A stretch of 64,000 nt of DNA from Levilactobacillus brevis (GTDB lineage Bacteria; Bacillota; Bacilli; Lactobacillales; Lactobacillaceae), in the NCBI GenBank assembly GCA_003666485.1, contig CP032931.1, positions 2,728,001-2,792,000 of the forward strand, read 5' to 3'. The stretch's first letter is position 1; each line of letters opens with the position of its first letter. Below are positions 34,830-43,673 of this stretch, in pieces. The position numbers and the translations under genes were made by a program. The notes beneath the pieces are model-generated. The model made no database searches, was not told where the DNA came from, and saw nothing but the letters and a program-made list of their open reading frames with translations.

Positions 34830-35531
34830 TTACTTTTCCAAATAAAATTCAAACCGCTCGCCCACGTACTGGGTCCGCACATATTCAAACGGCGTGCCGT
34901 CTTGCAAATACGTCACCTGGCGCAGCCGCAAGATGGCGTCGCCGCGCTTGATGTTCAGGTATTCGGCGATGCGTTCCGACGCTGACATGGCCGAAACCGT
35001 TTGTTGGGCCTTGCCCGGGTTCAGTTGCTTCTTGTCCTCCAATGCTCGGTACAGTGAACTGGTGACTTCCTTTTTATTCAGGCCGTCCACCAGCTTTTCG
35101 GGTACCGTGGCCACTTCAAAACAGATCGGCACGTCATCGCCGTAGCGAATCCGTTCCATCCGTAACACCTGGTCGTCCTCATTGAGCTTTAGCTTTTCAG
35201 CCTCGCTCAAAGACGGATTCATGACGTGATACGAAATCGTCTTGCTGGTCGGCTGCTTGCCTTGGGTCAACATTAAATCAGTAAAACTAGTGACCCCAGA
35301 CATTTTTTCCTGGACCTTTTGGTTGGCGACGTAGGTCCCAGAACCCACTTGGCGCTCCAAGATGCCTTCGTCGACCAGCGTTTGAATGGCCTGGCGAAGC
35401 GTCATCCGACTCACATCAAAATCACGAGACAACTCTCGTTCAGACGGAATTCGATCGCCAACCGCCCATTTTCCGGCTTCAATTGCACGTTTAATGTCAT
35501 TATGAATTTGAATATAAATCGGTGAACTCAC
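34830..35531 (-). CDS. GntR-family (HutC/UTRA) regulator, NagR-like
   Basis: This regulator of about 233 aa has an N-terminal winged helix ('PSERELSRDFDVSRMTLRQAIQTLVDEG', split around the recognition helix) and a C-terminal UTRA effector domain ('ISYHVMNPSLSEAEKLKL...IRYGDDVPICFEVATVP', split). This is the NagR/YvoA layout, which senses amino-sugar phosphates. It lies directly downstream of nagA (29 bp), and a matching operator lies in the nagA promoter, so it most likely represses GlcNAc use. The start is uncertain: GTG at 35531 or TTG at 35540. Confidence 0.88.
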   Translation of the reverse strand: MSSPIYIQIHNDIKRAIEAGKWAVGDRIPSERELSRDFDVSRMTLRQAIQTLVDEGILERQVGSGTYVANQKVQEKMSGVTSFTDLMLTQGKQPTSKTISYHVMNPSLSEAEKLKLNEDDQVLRMERIRYGDDVPICFEVATVPEKLVDGLNKKEVTSSLYRALEDKKQLNPGKAQQTVSAMSASERIAEYLNIKRGDAILRLRQVTYLQDGTPFEYVRTQYVGERFEFYLEK

Positions 35532-35568
35532 AGCACCCAACGTCCCTTCTCAAATATCTACAATTGGT

Positions 35569-36711
35569 TTATTTGATGAGCTCCTGCATGTTGCGGCCCA
35601 AACTATAGGTCGTGTCCACGTGGAGATCACGTGTTAACAAGTTTAAATCGGCGTCGCGGCCGGGAAGTAACTTGCCCTTTTGGGTCAGGCCAAATTCCTC
35701 GGCTTGGTTGACAGCGCTCATTTGCACGGCGTCGTTGACGTCACAGCCGGTAAAGGCGATGACGTTGCGGAAGGCCTCGTCGAACCGTAAGACGGAACCC
35801 GCTAAGTTGCCGCTTTCCAAGCGAGCTTGCCGGTCCTTGACGATGACCTTTTGGCCACCCAATTCACTAACGCCCTCGGGCATCCCCTTGGCACGCATGG
35901 AATCGGTGACTAATTCTAGCCGGTGTTGACCCTTTTGTTCGTAGGCCAACTTGATCATGTCCGGCACGATGTGGAACCCATCGCAAATTAATTCACAAAA
36001 TAGATTGTCTTCCAACATTGCGTGGCCCGTCACACCGGGTTCACGGTGCCGCAACCCCCGTTGTGCATTGTACAAGTGGGTCACGTGCGTTGCGCGACTT
36101 TCCAGTAATTGTTCTCGCGTGGCGTTGGAGTGACCGACAGATGGCACGATGCCGTTAGCTAAACAATAGGCTTCAAACTGCTTGGCCCCGGCGTCTTCTG
36201 GCGCGTAGGTAATCAATTTGACCCGGTTGCCAGACAACTGGTTCCACCGGTCCAATAGGTCAACGTCGGGATCCTTGATGTACTTCTCCGGCTGTGCACC
36301 CTTGAAGATGGCCGCGATGAATGGCCCTTCCAAATGAACGCCTTGAATCAACGGATTCCGTTCGGCAGCCACCGCAATCCCTTGCATGGCGTGGTCGATG
36401 GCGTCATTGGACTGCGTCATCGTGGTCGGGAAAATCGAGGTAATGCCTTCTAACGACATGAGATTAACCATCTTATCAATTTGGTCAGGGTCCCCATCCA
36501 TACTATCATATCCATAGCCCCCATGGCTATGCACGTCAATAAATCCGGGAACAATCGTCTTGCCAGTCACCACGTGAATCTCATCGGCAGGCAATGGCCG
36601 GAAATCAGCAACGGGGCCGACCGCTTCAATCTCTTGGTCGAAACGAATAAACCCATCGGGAATGACCGCATCACCGGTGTAAATCTTCGCGTGTTTTAAA
36701 ACAATACTCAT
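35569..36711 (-). CDS. nagA: N-acetylglucosamine-6-phosphate deacetylase
   Basis: It removes the acetyl group from GlcNAc-6-phosphate during amino-sugar use and cell-wall recycling. The 380-aa amidohydrolase has 'GFIDVHSHGGYGYDSMD' near the start, the metal Glu in 'VHLEGPF', His in 'SVGHSNATREQ', 'NAQRGLRHREPG' and the catalytic Asp in 'LVTDSMRAKG'. The ATG at 36711 follows a strong GAGGAGGAG. It is transcribed from a promoter with an embedded operator, ahead of its probable repressor gene. nagB is not in the window. Confidence 0.95.
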   Translation of the reverse strand: MSIVLKHAKIYTGDAVIPDGFIRFDQEIEAVGPVADFRPLPADEIHVVTGKTIVPGFIDVHSHGGYGYDSMDGDPDQIDKMVNLMSLEGITSIFPTTMTQSNDAIDHAMQGIAVAAERNPLIQGVHLEGPFIAAIFKGAQPEKYIKDPDVDLLDRWNQLSGNRVKLITYAPEDAGAKQFEAYCLANGIVPSVGHSNATREQLLESRATHVTHLYNAQRGLRHREPGVTGHAMLEDNLFCELICDGFHIVPDMIKLAYEQKGQHRLELVTDSMRAKGMPEGVSELGGQKVIVKDRQARLESGNLAGSVLRFDEAFRNVIAFTGCDVNDAVQMSAVNQAEEFGLTQKGKLLPGRDADLNLLTRDLHVDTTYSLGRNMQELIK

Positions 36712-36753
36712 GAGTCTCCTCCTCATCAATTATAACCTTCAGTCAACACTGTT

Positions 36754-36782
36754 ATTATAATCGGTATAGACCAAAAAGGCAA
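36754..36782 (-). promoter_or_regulatory. nagA promoter with embedded dre-like operator
   Basis: On the minus strand -35 TTGCCT (36777-36782) and -10 TATAAT (36754-36759) are exactly 17 bp apart. The spacer contains TTGGTCTATACCG, close to the NagR/DasR dre palindrome (TGGTCTAGACCA type). A GntR/UTRA repressor bound there would block RNA polymerase. Confidence 0.7.
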
Positions 36783-36849
36783 CTCACGCGACTGGTAATT
36801 TTTTATTTTTTCTTGCGGGATTGTGAACATTAAATCAGTCCACGCCACC
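36783..36849. other. Short gap upstream of the nagA promoter
   Basis: No gene or recognised element, with a type II repeat beginning just to its right. Confidence 0.3.
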
Positions 36850-36960
36850 ACCTGCGGCTGTCAGAGATTCCGGTAGCTATGGGGAACACGCTGTAAGCTG
36901 AGAAAAAAAGCTCAGCTAACACCGTTGTCACAGCAACCTACATCTCTGACCTCCTCCGAT
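36850..36960 (+). repeat. Type II structured intergenic repeat, short form
   Basis: It has the 5' block (CCTGCGGCTG, ATTCCGGTAGCTATGGGGA), then jumps directly to the GCTGAG/CTCAGC hairpin, CTAACACCG and GACCTCCTCCGAT. The two central hairpins of the full copies are missing. Confidence 0.7.
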
Positions 36961-37041
36961 TACGTCGATGATTACCCACAAAATTAGCAGAGAAATCGCT
37001 GAAATGGCAACGTACATCCACATTAGTGGACAACCTACCAC

Positions 37042-37222
37042 GTAGCCGTGAGTGAGCTAAATTTGGACTCAGTCGTGGGCGTTTGCAAGTGGTCTGCTTG
37101 GAAACTGGCGTCTTCGAGACGCGACTTTCGGCTCGAAGCGAGGTTGAAGACCGCCCTTTGGCTTCGACCGGTCCTTCCCACAGCGTCACGGTCCAAATTT
37201 GGCGAACGGTAAGGCGGCCAGC
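37042..37222 (-). repeat. Type I structured repeat, copy I
   Basis: On the minus strand it starts GGGGGCTGGCCGCCTTACCG and ends CACTCACGGCTAC. The closing stem is AAATTTGGACC with TCCAAATTT. Inner stems are GTCGAAG/CTTCAAC-like and TTCGAG/CTCGAA. It begins 18 bp after the proC stop codon on the same strand, so it should be in proC's 3' UTR. Confidence 0.88.
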
Positions 37223-37239
37223 CCCCGCTACAATTAATT

Positions 37240-38043
37240 CTACGCCGGACCACCCGCATCGCGTTTGATGGTCGCGTCGATGCCCTTGACCACGGCCGTC
37301 ATGAAGCCAGCCTCTTCCATCGCCAGCAACCCCGCCACGGTACTGCCACCGGGAGACGCCACTTGGTCGATCAGGGCAAACGGAATCTTGTCGCTGGCCA
37401 GGACCATTTTAGCTGACCCTAACGTTGCCTGGGCCGCAATCTGCGTCGCCTGGTCCTTACTAAGGCCGTGCTTGACCCCAGCGCGACTGAGGCTGTCGAT
37501 GAAGAAGTCGATGTAGGCCGGTGAACTTCCCGCCAGCGCGCTGAACACGCCAAATTGGTCTTCGGCCAGCGCGGTCGTCGAGCCAATCGTGTTGAAGACC
37601 CGCAGCGCAGCAGTCAGATTATCCCCGGTCAGTTGGTCATTGGCGGCCACGGCGGTCATCCCCGCCCCGACCTCGACATTGACGTTGGGCAGCGTCCGTA
37701 AAATCGGGACGTTTTCGCCCGCCACGTTTGCCAGTTGTTCCAAGCTCAGCCCAGCCACGATGGAGATCAGGACCTTGTCACCGTCGGCCAGTTGCGGTTC
37801 AACTTCTTGCAAGACGTCGACAGCCACGTTGGGCGTCACGGCTAGCACCACGAGGTCACTGGCCGTCACCACGTCGGCGTTACTGGCAACCGGGGTCAAC
37901 CCGTGCGCCGCGGCATAGGGACCGTAGCTTTCTTGCCGGTGGCTATGGACCACGATGTCCGCTGGGGCAAAGGTCTTGGCCTGCAGCAAGCCGCCGATAA
38001 TGGCCTGAGCCATACCACCGACGCCGATAAATCCAATCTTCAT
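37240..38043 (-). CDS. proC: Pyrroline-5-carboxylate reductase
   Basis: It makes proline from pyrroline-5-carboxylate with NAD(P)H. The 267-aa protein has the Rossmann start 'IGFIGVGGMAQAIIGG', the middle block 'PNVNVEVGAGMTA' and the C-terminal 'DQVASPGGSTVAGLLAMEEAGF', the ProC signature. Its ATG at 38043 overlaps the stop codon of the S9 peptidase (ATGA), so the two are translationally coupled; GGAGGAAG lies inside the upstream gene's end. The frame is open 36 bp further upstream. Confidence 0.96.
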   Translation of the reverse strand: MKIGFIGVGGMAQAIIGGLLQAKTFAPADIVVHSHRQESYGPYAAAHGLTPVASNADVVTASDLVVLAVTPNVAVDVLQEVEPQLADGDKVLISIVAGLSLEQLANVAGENVPILRTLPNVNVEVGAGMTAVAANDQLTGDNLTAALRVFNTIGSTTALAEDQFGVFSALAGSSPAYIDFFIDSLSRAGVKHGLSKDQATQIAAQATLGSAKMVLASDKIPFALIDQVASPGGSTVAGLLAMEEAGFMTAVVKGIDATIKRDAGGPA

Positions 38044-39998
38044 TTTGCTTCCTCCTTGGATAAGTGGTCCTTGAACCACTGGTTGATGCGGTTTAAACGT
38101 TCAATTCTTAAATTCGGTAACCCGGAGCGCGACAATTCGTGGTTCGACTTCGGAAAGAGTACCAGTTGCGTGTCCACGCCGGCTTCCTTCAACCCCACGA
38201 AGAACTCTTCGCCCTGCGTCGTTGGACAACGTAGATCCTCTTCGCCGTGCAAGACCAGGATTGGTGTCTTGGCTTGGCGAACGTAGGCCAACGGCGAGAA
38301 ATGCCATAGCCGATCGATGTCGCGCATGTCTTGTTTCAACTCCCACGGCGTGAAGAAATAGCCGATGTCACTGGTGCCATAAAAGCTGATCCAATTGGCG
38401 ATCGACCGTTGCGTCACGGCGGCTGCGAACCGATCCGTGTGCGTTTCGATCCAGTTGGTCATGAACCCGCCGTACGACCCGCCAGTCACGCAAAGTTGGG
38501 CGGAATTAATCGTCGGGTCAAGCTTGAGCGCCGCGTCGACGCCGAGCATCAGGTCTTCGAAGTCGCCTTCGCCGTAATGGCCAATGACGGCCGTTTCAAA
38601 GTCCTGGCCATAACTGTTACCGCCGCGCGGGTTGATGGTGATGACGCCGTAGCCCTGGCCGGCCAAGAACTGTAGCTCGTGATAGAAGCCGTAGCCAAAG
38701 TCGACCTGGGGGCCACCATGTACGTACAGAACCGCCGGATGCCGAGGTGCTGGGGTGACCGGTGGGAAATACCAGCCTTCAATCTCCCAGTCGGCCGCAC
38801 CCTTAAATGTAAAGCGTTGTCCGGCCACCAGTGCATGTCTAGCCTCATAGGTGGCATTGGGGTTCACCAGTCCCCACTCATCACCTGTGGCCACGTTAAG
38901 GGCCTTTAAACGGCTCACGCTGGTCATGGTGGTCTCGGTGAAGACGATGGTGTTGGCATCCACCACACTGAAGTCGGTGATGGCCCGGTCGCCACCCAGC
39001 AAGGTCTGGGGCTGCGCGTTATCTGCGAGCTGTTGACTGACCAGGCTGAGGCGCCCGTGGGCATTTTCCAAGGTCACAAAAGTCTGGTCATCTAGCCAGG
39101 CGACAAATTGGCCGGACTGGCGCTGTTGGCTGTCGACCGCCAGCATATCGCCGACCTCGACGTCGCGGGGCGCGGTCAGATCCGTTAGGGTGTCCGTCCG
39201 CAAGTCGCTGAGCCAGGCGTGGAACTGCGACACGTTAGGGATGTGATTGTCCTGGCCCCACATCAAGACGCGATGGCCATCCGCCGCCAACTGGCCCTGA
39301 CCAAAGGACCCGGCTGCCAGTTGCGCGTTTAACAGGCGCTCAGCGGTGCCATCAAAGGGATGCCAGTACTCGCCAGTGCTAAAATCATGCTCGTCGTCCG
39401 GCAAGCGTTTGGCATCAAATAATAAGCCGTCTGGGTTGGCCGCCGTCACGGTAAAGGGATGCTGCCGTTCTAACACCACGGATTGGTCCCGGCTGGCACA
39501 CTGGTAGCGAATACATTGATACGTGAGGCCTTGAGGCAATAGGCCCTGGCCGTTTTGTTTGTATTGTAATTTGTCGACCACCCGCACGCTTGGGAGCTTG
39601 GTGGGTTTGGCCGCGCCCGTCGTGGTCTGAAAGTAAAGGACGTCAGCGTCAGCTTCCCAGATCAGCTGACTGATGTCGGCATCCCCACGGGTAATCTGTT
39701 CAGGTGCGCCGCCGCTTAACGGAACCAAAAACAATTGGCTGTGGTCCGCCACGGTCCCAGTAAAGGCCAAATACCGCCGACTGGGGCTCAACGCCAGCTC
39801 ACTGACGGTAATGCCGGCCGGACTCCACCGCCGCCGGTCACTGCCGTCAGCCAGTTGGACGCTGTAAATGGCCGCTTGACTGGCATTTTCCTGCTGGTCT
39901 AGTTGACTCTCCACGTAATACACCCGTTGGCCATCACTGACTGGTTGTGCCAGTGGTCGCAAGGCAAACAGGTCTTCCGGTTGCACAATCGTTGCCAT
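38040..39998 (-). CDS. S9-family prolyl oligopeptidase-type serine peptidase
   Basis: This cytosolic peptidase of about 652 aa has an N-terminal beta-propeller-like half and a C-terminal alpha/beta hydrolase. The catalytic triad is visible: Ser in 'VTGGSYGGFMTNW', Asp in 'HGEEDLRCP' and His in 'PKSNHELSRSG'. 'VLYVHGGPQVDFGYGFYHE' gives the oxyanion region. It likely trims peptides, perhaps acylaminoacyl or prolyl ones; the exact specificity is unknown. I chose the ATG at 39998 with GTGGGGG upstream. Coupling with proC hints at peptide and proline metabolism, but this is weak. Confidence 0.92.
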   Translation of the reverse strand: MATIVQPEDLFALRPLAQPVSDGQRVYYVESQLDQQENASQAAIYSVQLADGSDRRRWSPAGITVSELALSPSRRYLAFTGTVADHSQLFLVPLSGGAPEQITRGDADISQLIWEADADVLYFQTTTGAAKPTKLPSVRVVDKLQYKQNGQGLLPQGLTYQCIRYQCASRDQSVVLERQHPFTVTAANPDGLLFDAKRLPDDEHDFSTGEYWHPFDGTAERLLNAQLAAGSFGQGQLAADGHRVLMWGQDNHIPNVSQFHAWLSDLRTDTLTDLTAPRDVEVGDMLAVDSQQRQSGQFVAWLDDQTFVTLENAHGRLSLVSQQLADNAQPQTLLGGDRAITDFSVVDANTIVFTETTMTSVSRLKALNVATGDEWGLVNPNATYEARHALVAGQRFTFKGAADWEIEGWYFPPVTPAPRHPAVLYVHGGPQVDFGYGFYHELQFLAGQGYGVITINPRGGNSYGQDFETAVIGHYGEGDFEDLMLGVDAALKLDPTINSAQLCVTGGSYGGFMTNWIETHTDRFAAAVTQRSIANWISFYGTSDIGYFFTPWELKQDMRDIDRLWHFSPLAYVRQAKTPILVLHGEEDLRCPTTQGEEFFVGLKEAGVDTQLVLFPKSNHELSRSGLPNLRIERLNRINQWFKDHLSKEEAK

Positions 39999-40137
39999 GA
40001 TAAGACCCCCACTTTCTTTGACAAATCCACAAATGGTCTGGAGCAATTATTAATTTGACTTTAGCGAAGTTCCGCGGGATTGTCAATTTTTTCGTGGTGT
40101 TTGGCTCGTCACCCTCATCGATTGGTCCAAAAAGCAA

Positions 40138-40170
40138 AGAAAAACAGACCGGCACTAGGGTCAGTCTGTC
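40138..40170 (-). terminator. Terminator of the LRR gene at 40180
   Basis: On the minus strand ACAGACTGACC / GGTCTGT hairpin followed by TTTTC, about 10 nt after the stop codon. Confidence 0.75.
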
Positions 40171-40179
40171 GATTTGTTC

Positions 40180-43100
40180 CTATTCATGACGTCGGTGCAA
40201 GCCTCCGCTTAGCCAGCCGAGACCGGCAAGTAGAGCCAGACCAACGGCTTGCCACGGTGTCGTCGTGCCGTTGGTTTGTGGCAGAGTTGGTGCCGGATTA
40301 GTATTGACCTTGGCGCCGACTTGGCCGGTGCGAACCGAACGGCCGTGTTCAGGTTGGATTGGCTGCGTGTCTGCCGTTACCAGTGACCGACGCACGGTTG
40401 GCTGAACGGTCGACCAGGTCCACTCGTCCTGAGCAGCCTGCCGTACGGTGGCGACTGGCGTTGGATTGCGGTGCCGCTTGAACTGATCCACGATTTGATT
40501 AGCCATGCGCTCCCCAGTATACGGGTCATGTGACCAGTTGACACTTGGCACGGGAACTACCGCTGGCGCTTCATCCCCGGTCTGGGTATCCGTTGACGGT
40601 TGCGTCGGTGTCGGTACGGTCGGGATTTCCTCGGGGAGCGGCTCCGTCTCTTTACCGGGTAATGGCTCCGTCTCTTTAGACGGCTGGTCATCCGGTTCAC
40701 TTGCCAGGGGTGGCAGCATGATCGTCAGCTGATCAATCCCAAATTGGCCAGTGAATTCACCGTTAGAAGTGAAAACGACTGTCAGTTTCGCTGATTGATC
40801 GGTTGGCAGACCAGCTGGCAAGGTCAGCGTGTCGCTGGCCTCATCGTAGGCTAGCAGCTGGCCTTGGTACAAGAAGGTCAACTTCCGCAGCGCGTCGCCG
40901 TTAATGGCCAGCCACCCTGTTAGTGTTGTCCGCACCCCGGACACGGTGGTTGCCGTTCGCTGCTTGACCGCAATTTGCAAACTCTCTTGATGACTGAAGG
41001 CATTCTGGTCATTCGTCCAGGGTTTATTTTCGGCATCCAAGCTCTGCAAGTTATTGTAAGCAAAGGCTTCTTGTCTCAGGATAATGTGGTCGTTCATAAT
41101 TTTAATGAAATTCAATTGGTTATGGGCAAATGCCGACTCGCCCACCTGTGTAATCGTTTCTGGTAGCGTTACATACACTAGCTGATTATTTTCGAACGCT
41201 GTATGTTCAATCAACTTTAGCCCACTACCAATTTTCAAATAGGTCAGCTGGTTATTCCGAAAGGCCCCTTCGCCCATATTGGTGAGGCTATCTGGCAATA
41301 CCACATCACCAGATAGCTGATTATTCTCAAACGCCGCTGTCCCGATTGTCTCCAGCTGATCATTCAAAATCACGCGTCCGAGTTGATTGTTCATGAAGGC
41401 CCTATCACCCAAGTCGGTCAGTGCCACTGGCATTATCACGTCACCAGTCAGATGATTATTCTCAAACGCCGATGTCCCAATCTTTTCCAGCCGATCATTC
41501 AACGTAACATGACTCAGCTGATTATTCACGAAAGCTCTATCGCCCAGGTCGGTTAGTGCCACTGGCATTATCACGTCACCAGTCAGTTGATTATTTGCGA
41601 ACGCCGATGTCCCAATTGTCTCCAGCCGATCATTCAACGTGACGTGACCCAGCTGATTATTCTCAAACGCCCTTTCTCCCAGACTGATCAGCGCCACTGG
41701 CATTATCACGTCACCAGTCAGATGATTATTCTCAAACGCCGCTGTGCCAATCTTTTCCAACCAGTCATTCAAAATCACGTGTCCGAGTTGATTGTCAGAA
41801 AAAGCCGCATCACCTAAGTTCGCCAGCATTTGTGGCAACGTTAAGTCCCCCGCTAATTGGTTATGACTGAAGGCGCCCGTCTCAATGTTGGTCACACTAT
41901 CTGGCAATACCAGCGTCGTCAATTGATTGCTGGCAAAGGCTTGGATGCCAACCCGGTTGAGCTTGGCTTGGTCAGCAAAGACTAAACCAGTCAAATGCGC
42001 ACCAACGAACGCTAAATCCCCAATATCTTGAACACTAGCAGGAATGGTCAGCTGACCGGCTAACGGATTGCCCTGAAAGGCTTGCTTACCAATGGTCTCA
42101 ACCCGTTGGCCTAAGGTGAGCGCGGTTAACTGATTGCCATCAAAAGCGCGCTCCCCAATACCGGTGACTTCATCCGGAATCACCAGTGGCCCTTGGAGCT
42201 GATTATCAGCAAAAGCCGCTGTCCCAATCGTTTCCACTTGTCGGCCCAAGGTCACCCCCGTCAGCTGATTACCACTAAAAGCCTGATCACCGATACTGGT
42301 TAAGTTATCCGGAATCGTCAGCGCGCCTTGAATCGCGTTATTCGCAAAGGCTGCCGTCCCGACCGACACCAATTTATCATCCAAATGCAACTGCCCAATC
42401 TGGCAATTGGCAAAGGCCTCGTCACCAATCAGTTCAACCGTCTCCGGTAACGTCAATTTTGACAGCGGATTGTTGCTAAACGCTGCTCGCCAAATCTGAA
42501 CGACGCCGGTTAGATCGATATCCGCCAGCTGATTATTTTTAAACGCCTCATCGTGAATGTACACCCAGTTACCAGAAAAGGTCACGGCCGTTAACATGTT
42601 GTCAGCGAAGGCATCTGCTTCGATCAAGTGCACATTCTTGCCGATCGTAATCTTGGTTAATTTGGGCAACCCCGCTGCTTGTAACGCCGTCCCGCTAAAG
42701 GCATTTTGGCCGACTGTCGAGATATCCTTACCTTGATAAGCATCCGGAATCACAATTTCCGTGGCATAGCCATCCGCTGGAGCGGACCCGTCTGGCTGAC
42801 GCTGCGTTGCGCCGGTATACCCGGTCACGGTCAGCGTGCCGTCAGCGTTCGCGGCATAGGAAAAATCATCTGCTGAAACCGTCGGCCGTTTAGGTGTCTT
42901 GGCATCTGCCGGTTGCTGTGGTGCAGCGACGTCGGCTGCTGGCGCGGTTTTCTCAGGCGTCGCTGCGGCTGCCGGGGCCGCTTCAGTGTCATCCCCATTG
43001 GCCTGATCTGCGTCGTCGGTATCATCCGCATCTACTGGGGCGTCAGGTGTCTCGGCTGGGTCACCCGCGGAATTCTGATCATCGGCTGCCCCCTCTTCAG

Positions 43101-43317
43101 GTGAGCCCGCCTGGTTATCAGTCGCCTGCGACCCTTCAGCTGCACTAGTGTTCTCCCCGTCGTTGACTTGCTCGGATACCGCGGGGGTGGCCGCCCAAGC
43201 GGTCGGTTCACTCACTGCCAATCCGGTACTCAACGCAGCGACAGTCAATCCCGCGTAAAACCATTTACGTTGGACGCGTTTTTGGCCATCTCTTTGTCTC
43301 CCATCGTTGCTACGCAT
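40180..43317 (-). CDS. BspA-like leucine-rich-repeat cell-wall-anchored surface protein
   Basis: This 1045-aa secreted protein has a signal region beginning 'RKWFYAGLTVAAL', an Ala/Asp/Glu-rich linker (about 45-150), many BspA-type leucine-rich repeats of about 23 residues (about 170-780), a Thr/Pro/Glu spacer, and a C-terminal sorting signal with 'LPQTN' (about residue 1012), a hydrophobic stretch and 'HRRHE'. Sortase should attach it to peptidoglycan. Within the LRR block a 46-aa unit ('TGDVIMPVALTDLGDRAF' and following) is repeated almost unchanged. Its role is probably adhesion or polymer binding. A related gene lies 356 bp upstream. Confidence 0.93.
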   Translation of the reverse strand: MRSNDGRQRDGQKRVQRKWFYAGLTVAALSTGLAVSEPTAWAATPAVSEQVNDGENTSAAEGSQATDNQAGSPEEGAADDQNSAGDPAETPDAPVDADDTDDADQANGDDTEAAPAAAATPEKTAPAADVAAPQQPADAKTPKRPTVSADDFSYAANADGTLTVTGYTGATQRQPDGSAPADGYATEIVIPDAYQGKDISTVGQNAFSGTALQAAGLPKLTKITIGKNVHLIEADAFADNMLTAVTFSGNWVYIHDEAFKNNQLADIDLTGVVQIWRAAFSNNPLSKLTLPETVELIGDEAFANCQIGQLHLDDKLVSVGTAAFANNAIQGALTIPDNLTSIGDQAFSGNQLTGVTLGRQVETIGTAAFADNQLQGPLVIPDEVTGIGERAFDGNQLTALTLGQRVETIGKQAFQGNPLAGQLTIPASVQDIGDLAFVGAHLTGLVFADQAKLNRVGIQAFASNQLTTLVLPDSVTNIETGAFSHNQLAGDLTLPQMLANLGDAAFSDNQLGHVILNDWLEKIGTAAFENNHLTGDVIMPVALISLGERAFENNQLGHVTLNDRLETIGTSAFANNQLTGDVIMPVALTDLGDRAFVNNQLSHVTLNDRLEKIGTSAFENNHLTGDVIMPVALTDLGDRAFMNNQLGRVILNDQLETIGTAAFENNQLSGDVVLPDSLTNMGEGAFRNNQLTYLKIGSGLKLIEHTAFENNQLVYVTLPETITQVGESAFAHNQLNFIKIMNDHIILRQEAFAYNNLQSLDAENKPWTNDQNAFSHQESLQIAVKQRTATTVSGVRTTLTGWLAINGDALRKLTFLYQGQLLAYDEASDTLTLPAGLPTDQSAKLTVVFTSNGEFTGQFGIDQLTIMLPPLASEPDDQPSKETEPLPGKETEPLPEEIPTVPTPTQPSTDTQTGDEAPAVVPVPSVNWSHDPYTGERMANQIVDQFKRHRNPTPVATVRQAAQDEWTWSTVQPTVRRSLVTADTQPIQPEHGRSVRTGQVGAKVNTNPAPTLPQTNGTTTPWQAVGLALLAGLGWLSGGLHRRHE
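41270..41820 (-). repeat. Tandem near-identical 138-bp units inside the LRR gene
   Basis: The string CACTGGCATTATCACGTCACC recurs at intervals of 138 bp (46 codons, two LRR units) in this stretch, with few substitutions between copies. Such units can expand or contract by recombination and change repeat number between strains. Confidence 0.85.
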
Positions 43318-43616
43318 GACTCAACTCGTCCCTTCACTGTTAATGATCAATTTACTATAATTTTCATGTTATCATACCCTAACTAAAATACTAGTCTTAG
43401 AAAAATACAAAGGGAGAGAACTATCACCGCTATAATTAAATTCCATTGGCCTGCATTACACATTCACTTATCGCTAGATTGGTTGTCGTTTAGCAGTTAT
43501 GTTGGGCACAACCAAGTTTCTATTACTTTCTTAGGTAACAGTTAAGTCTATATGTGGTACAAAAAAGTTTTTTCTTATCTTGTGATAAAACATCGTTCAC
43601 CGGGTAGCCGACCACC
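43318..43616. other. A+T-rich gap between the two LRR genes
   Basis: About 300 bp containing the promoter region of the downstream LRR gene (a minus-strand -10-like TATAGT near 43357). I see no gene or member of the repeat families. Confidence 0.5.
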
Positions 43617-43661
43617 AAAAAACGAGTCTCACTCCGCAGAAATTTACGGTGCAAAACTCGT
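43617..43661 (-). terminator. Terminator of the second LRR gene
   Basis: On the minus strand ACGAGTTTTGCACCG pairs with CGGAGTGAGACTCGT, followed by TTTTTTG. Confidence 0.8.
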
Positions 43662-43673
43662 TAACGTTATCGA

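Noticed and set aside
41270..41820. Regular repeats that could suggest a CRISPR array
   Set aside because: They are 138-bp coding repeats within an LRR gene, in frame, without unique spacers.
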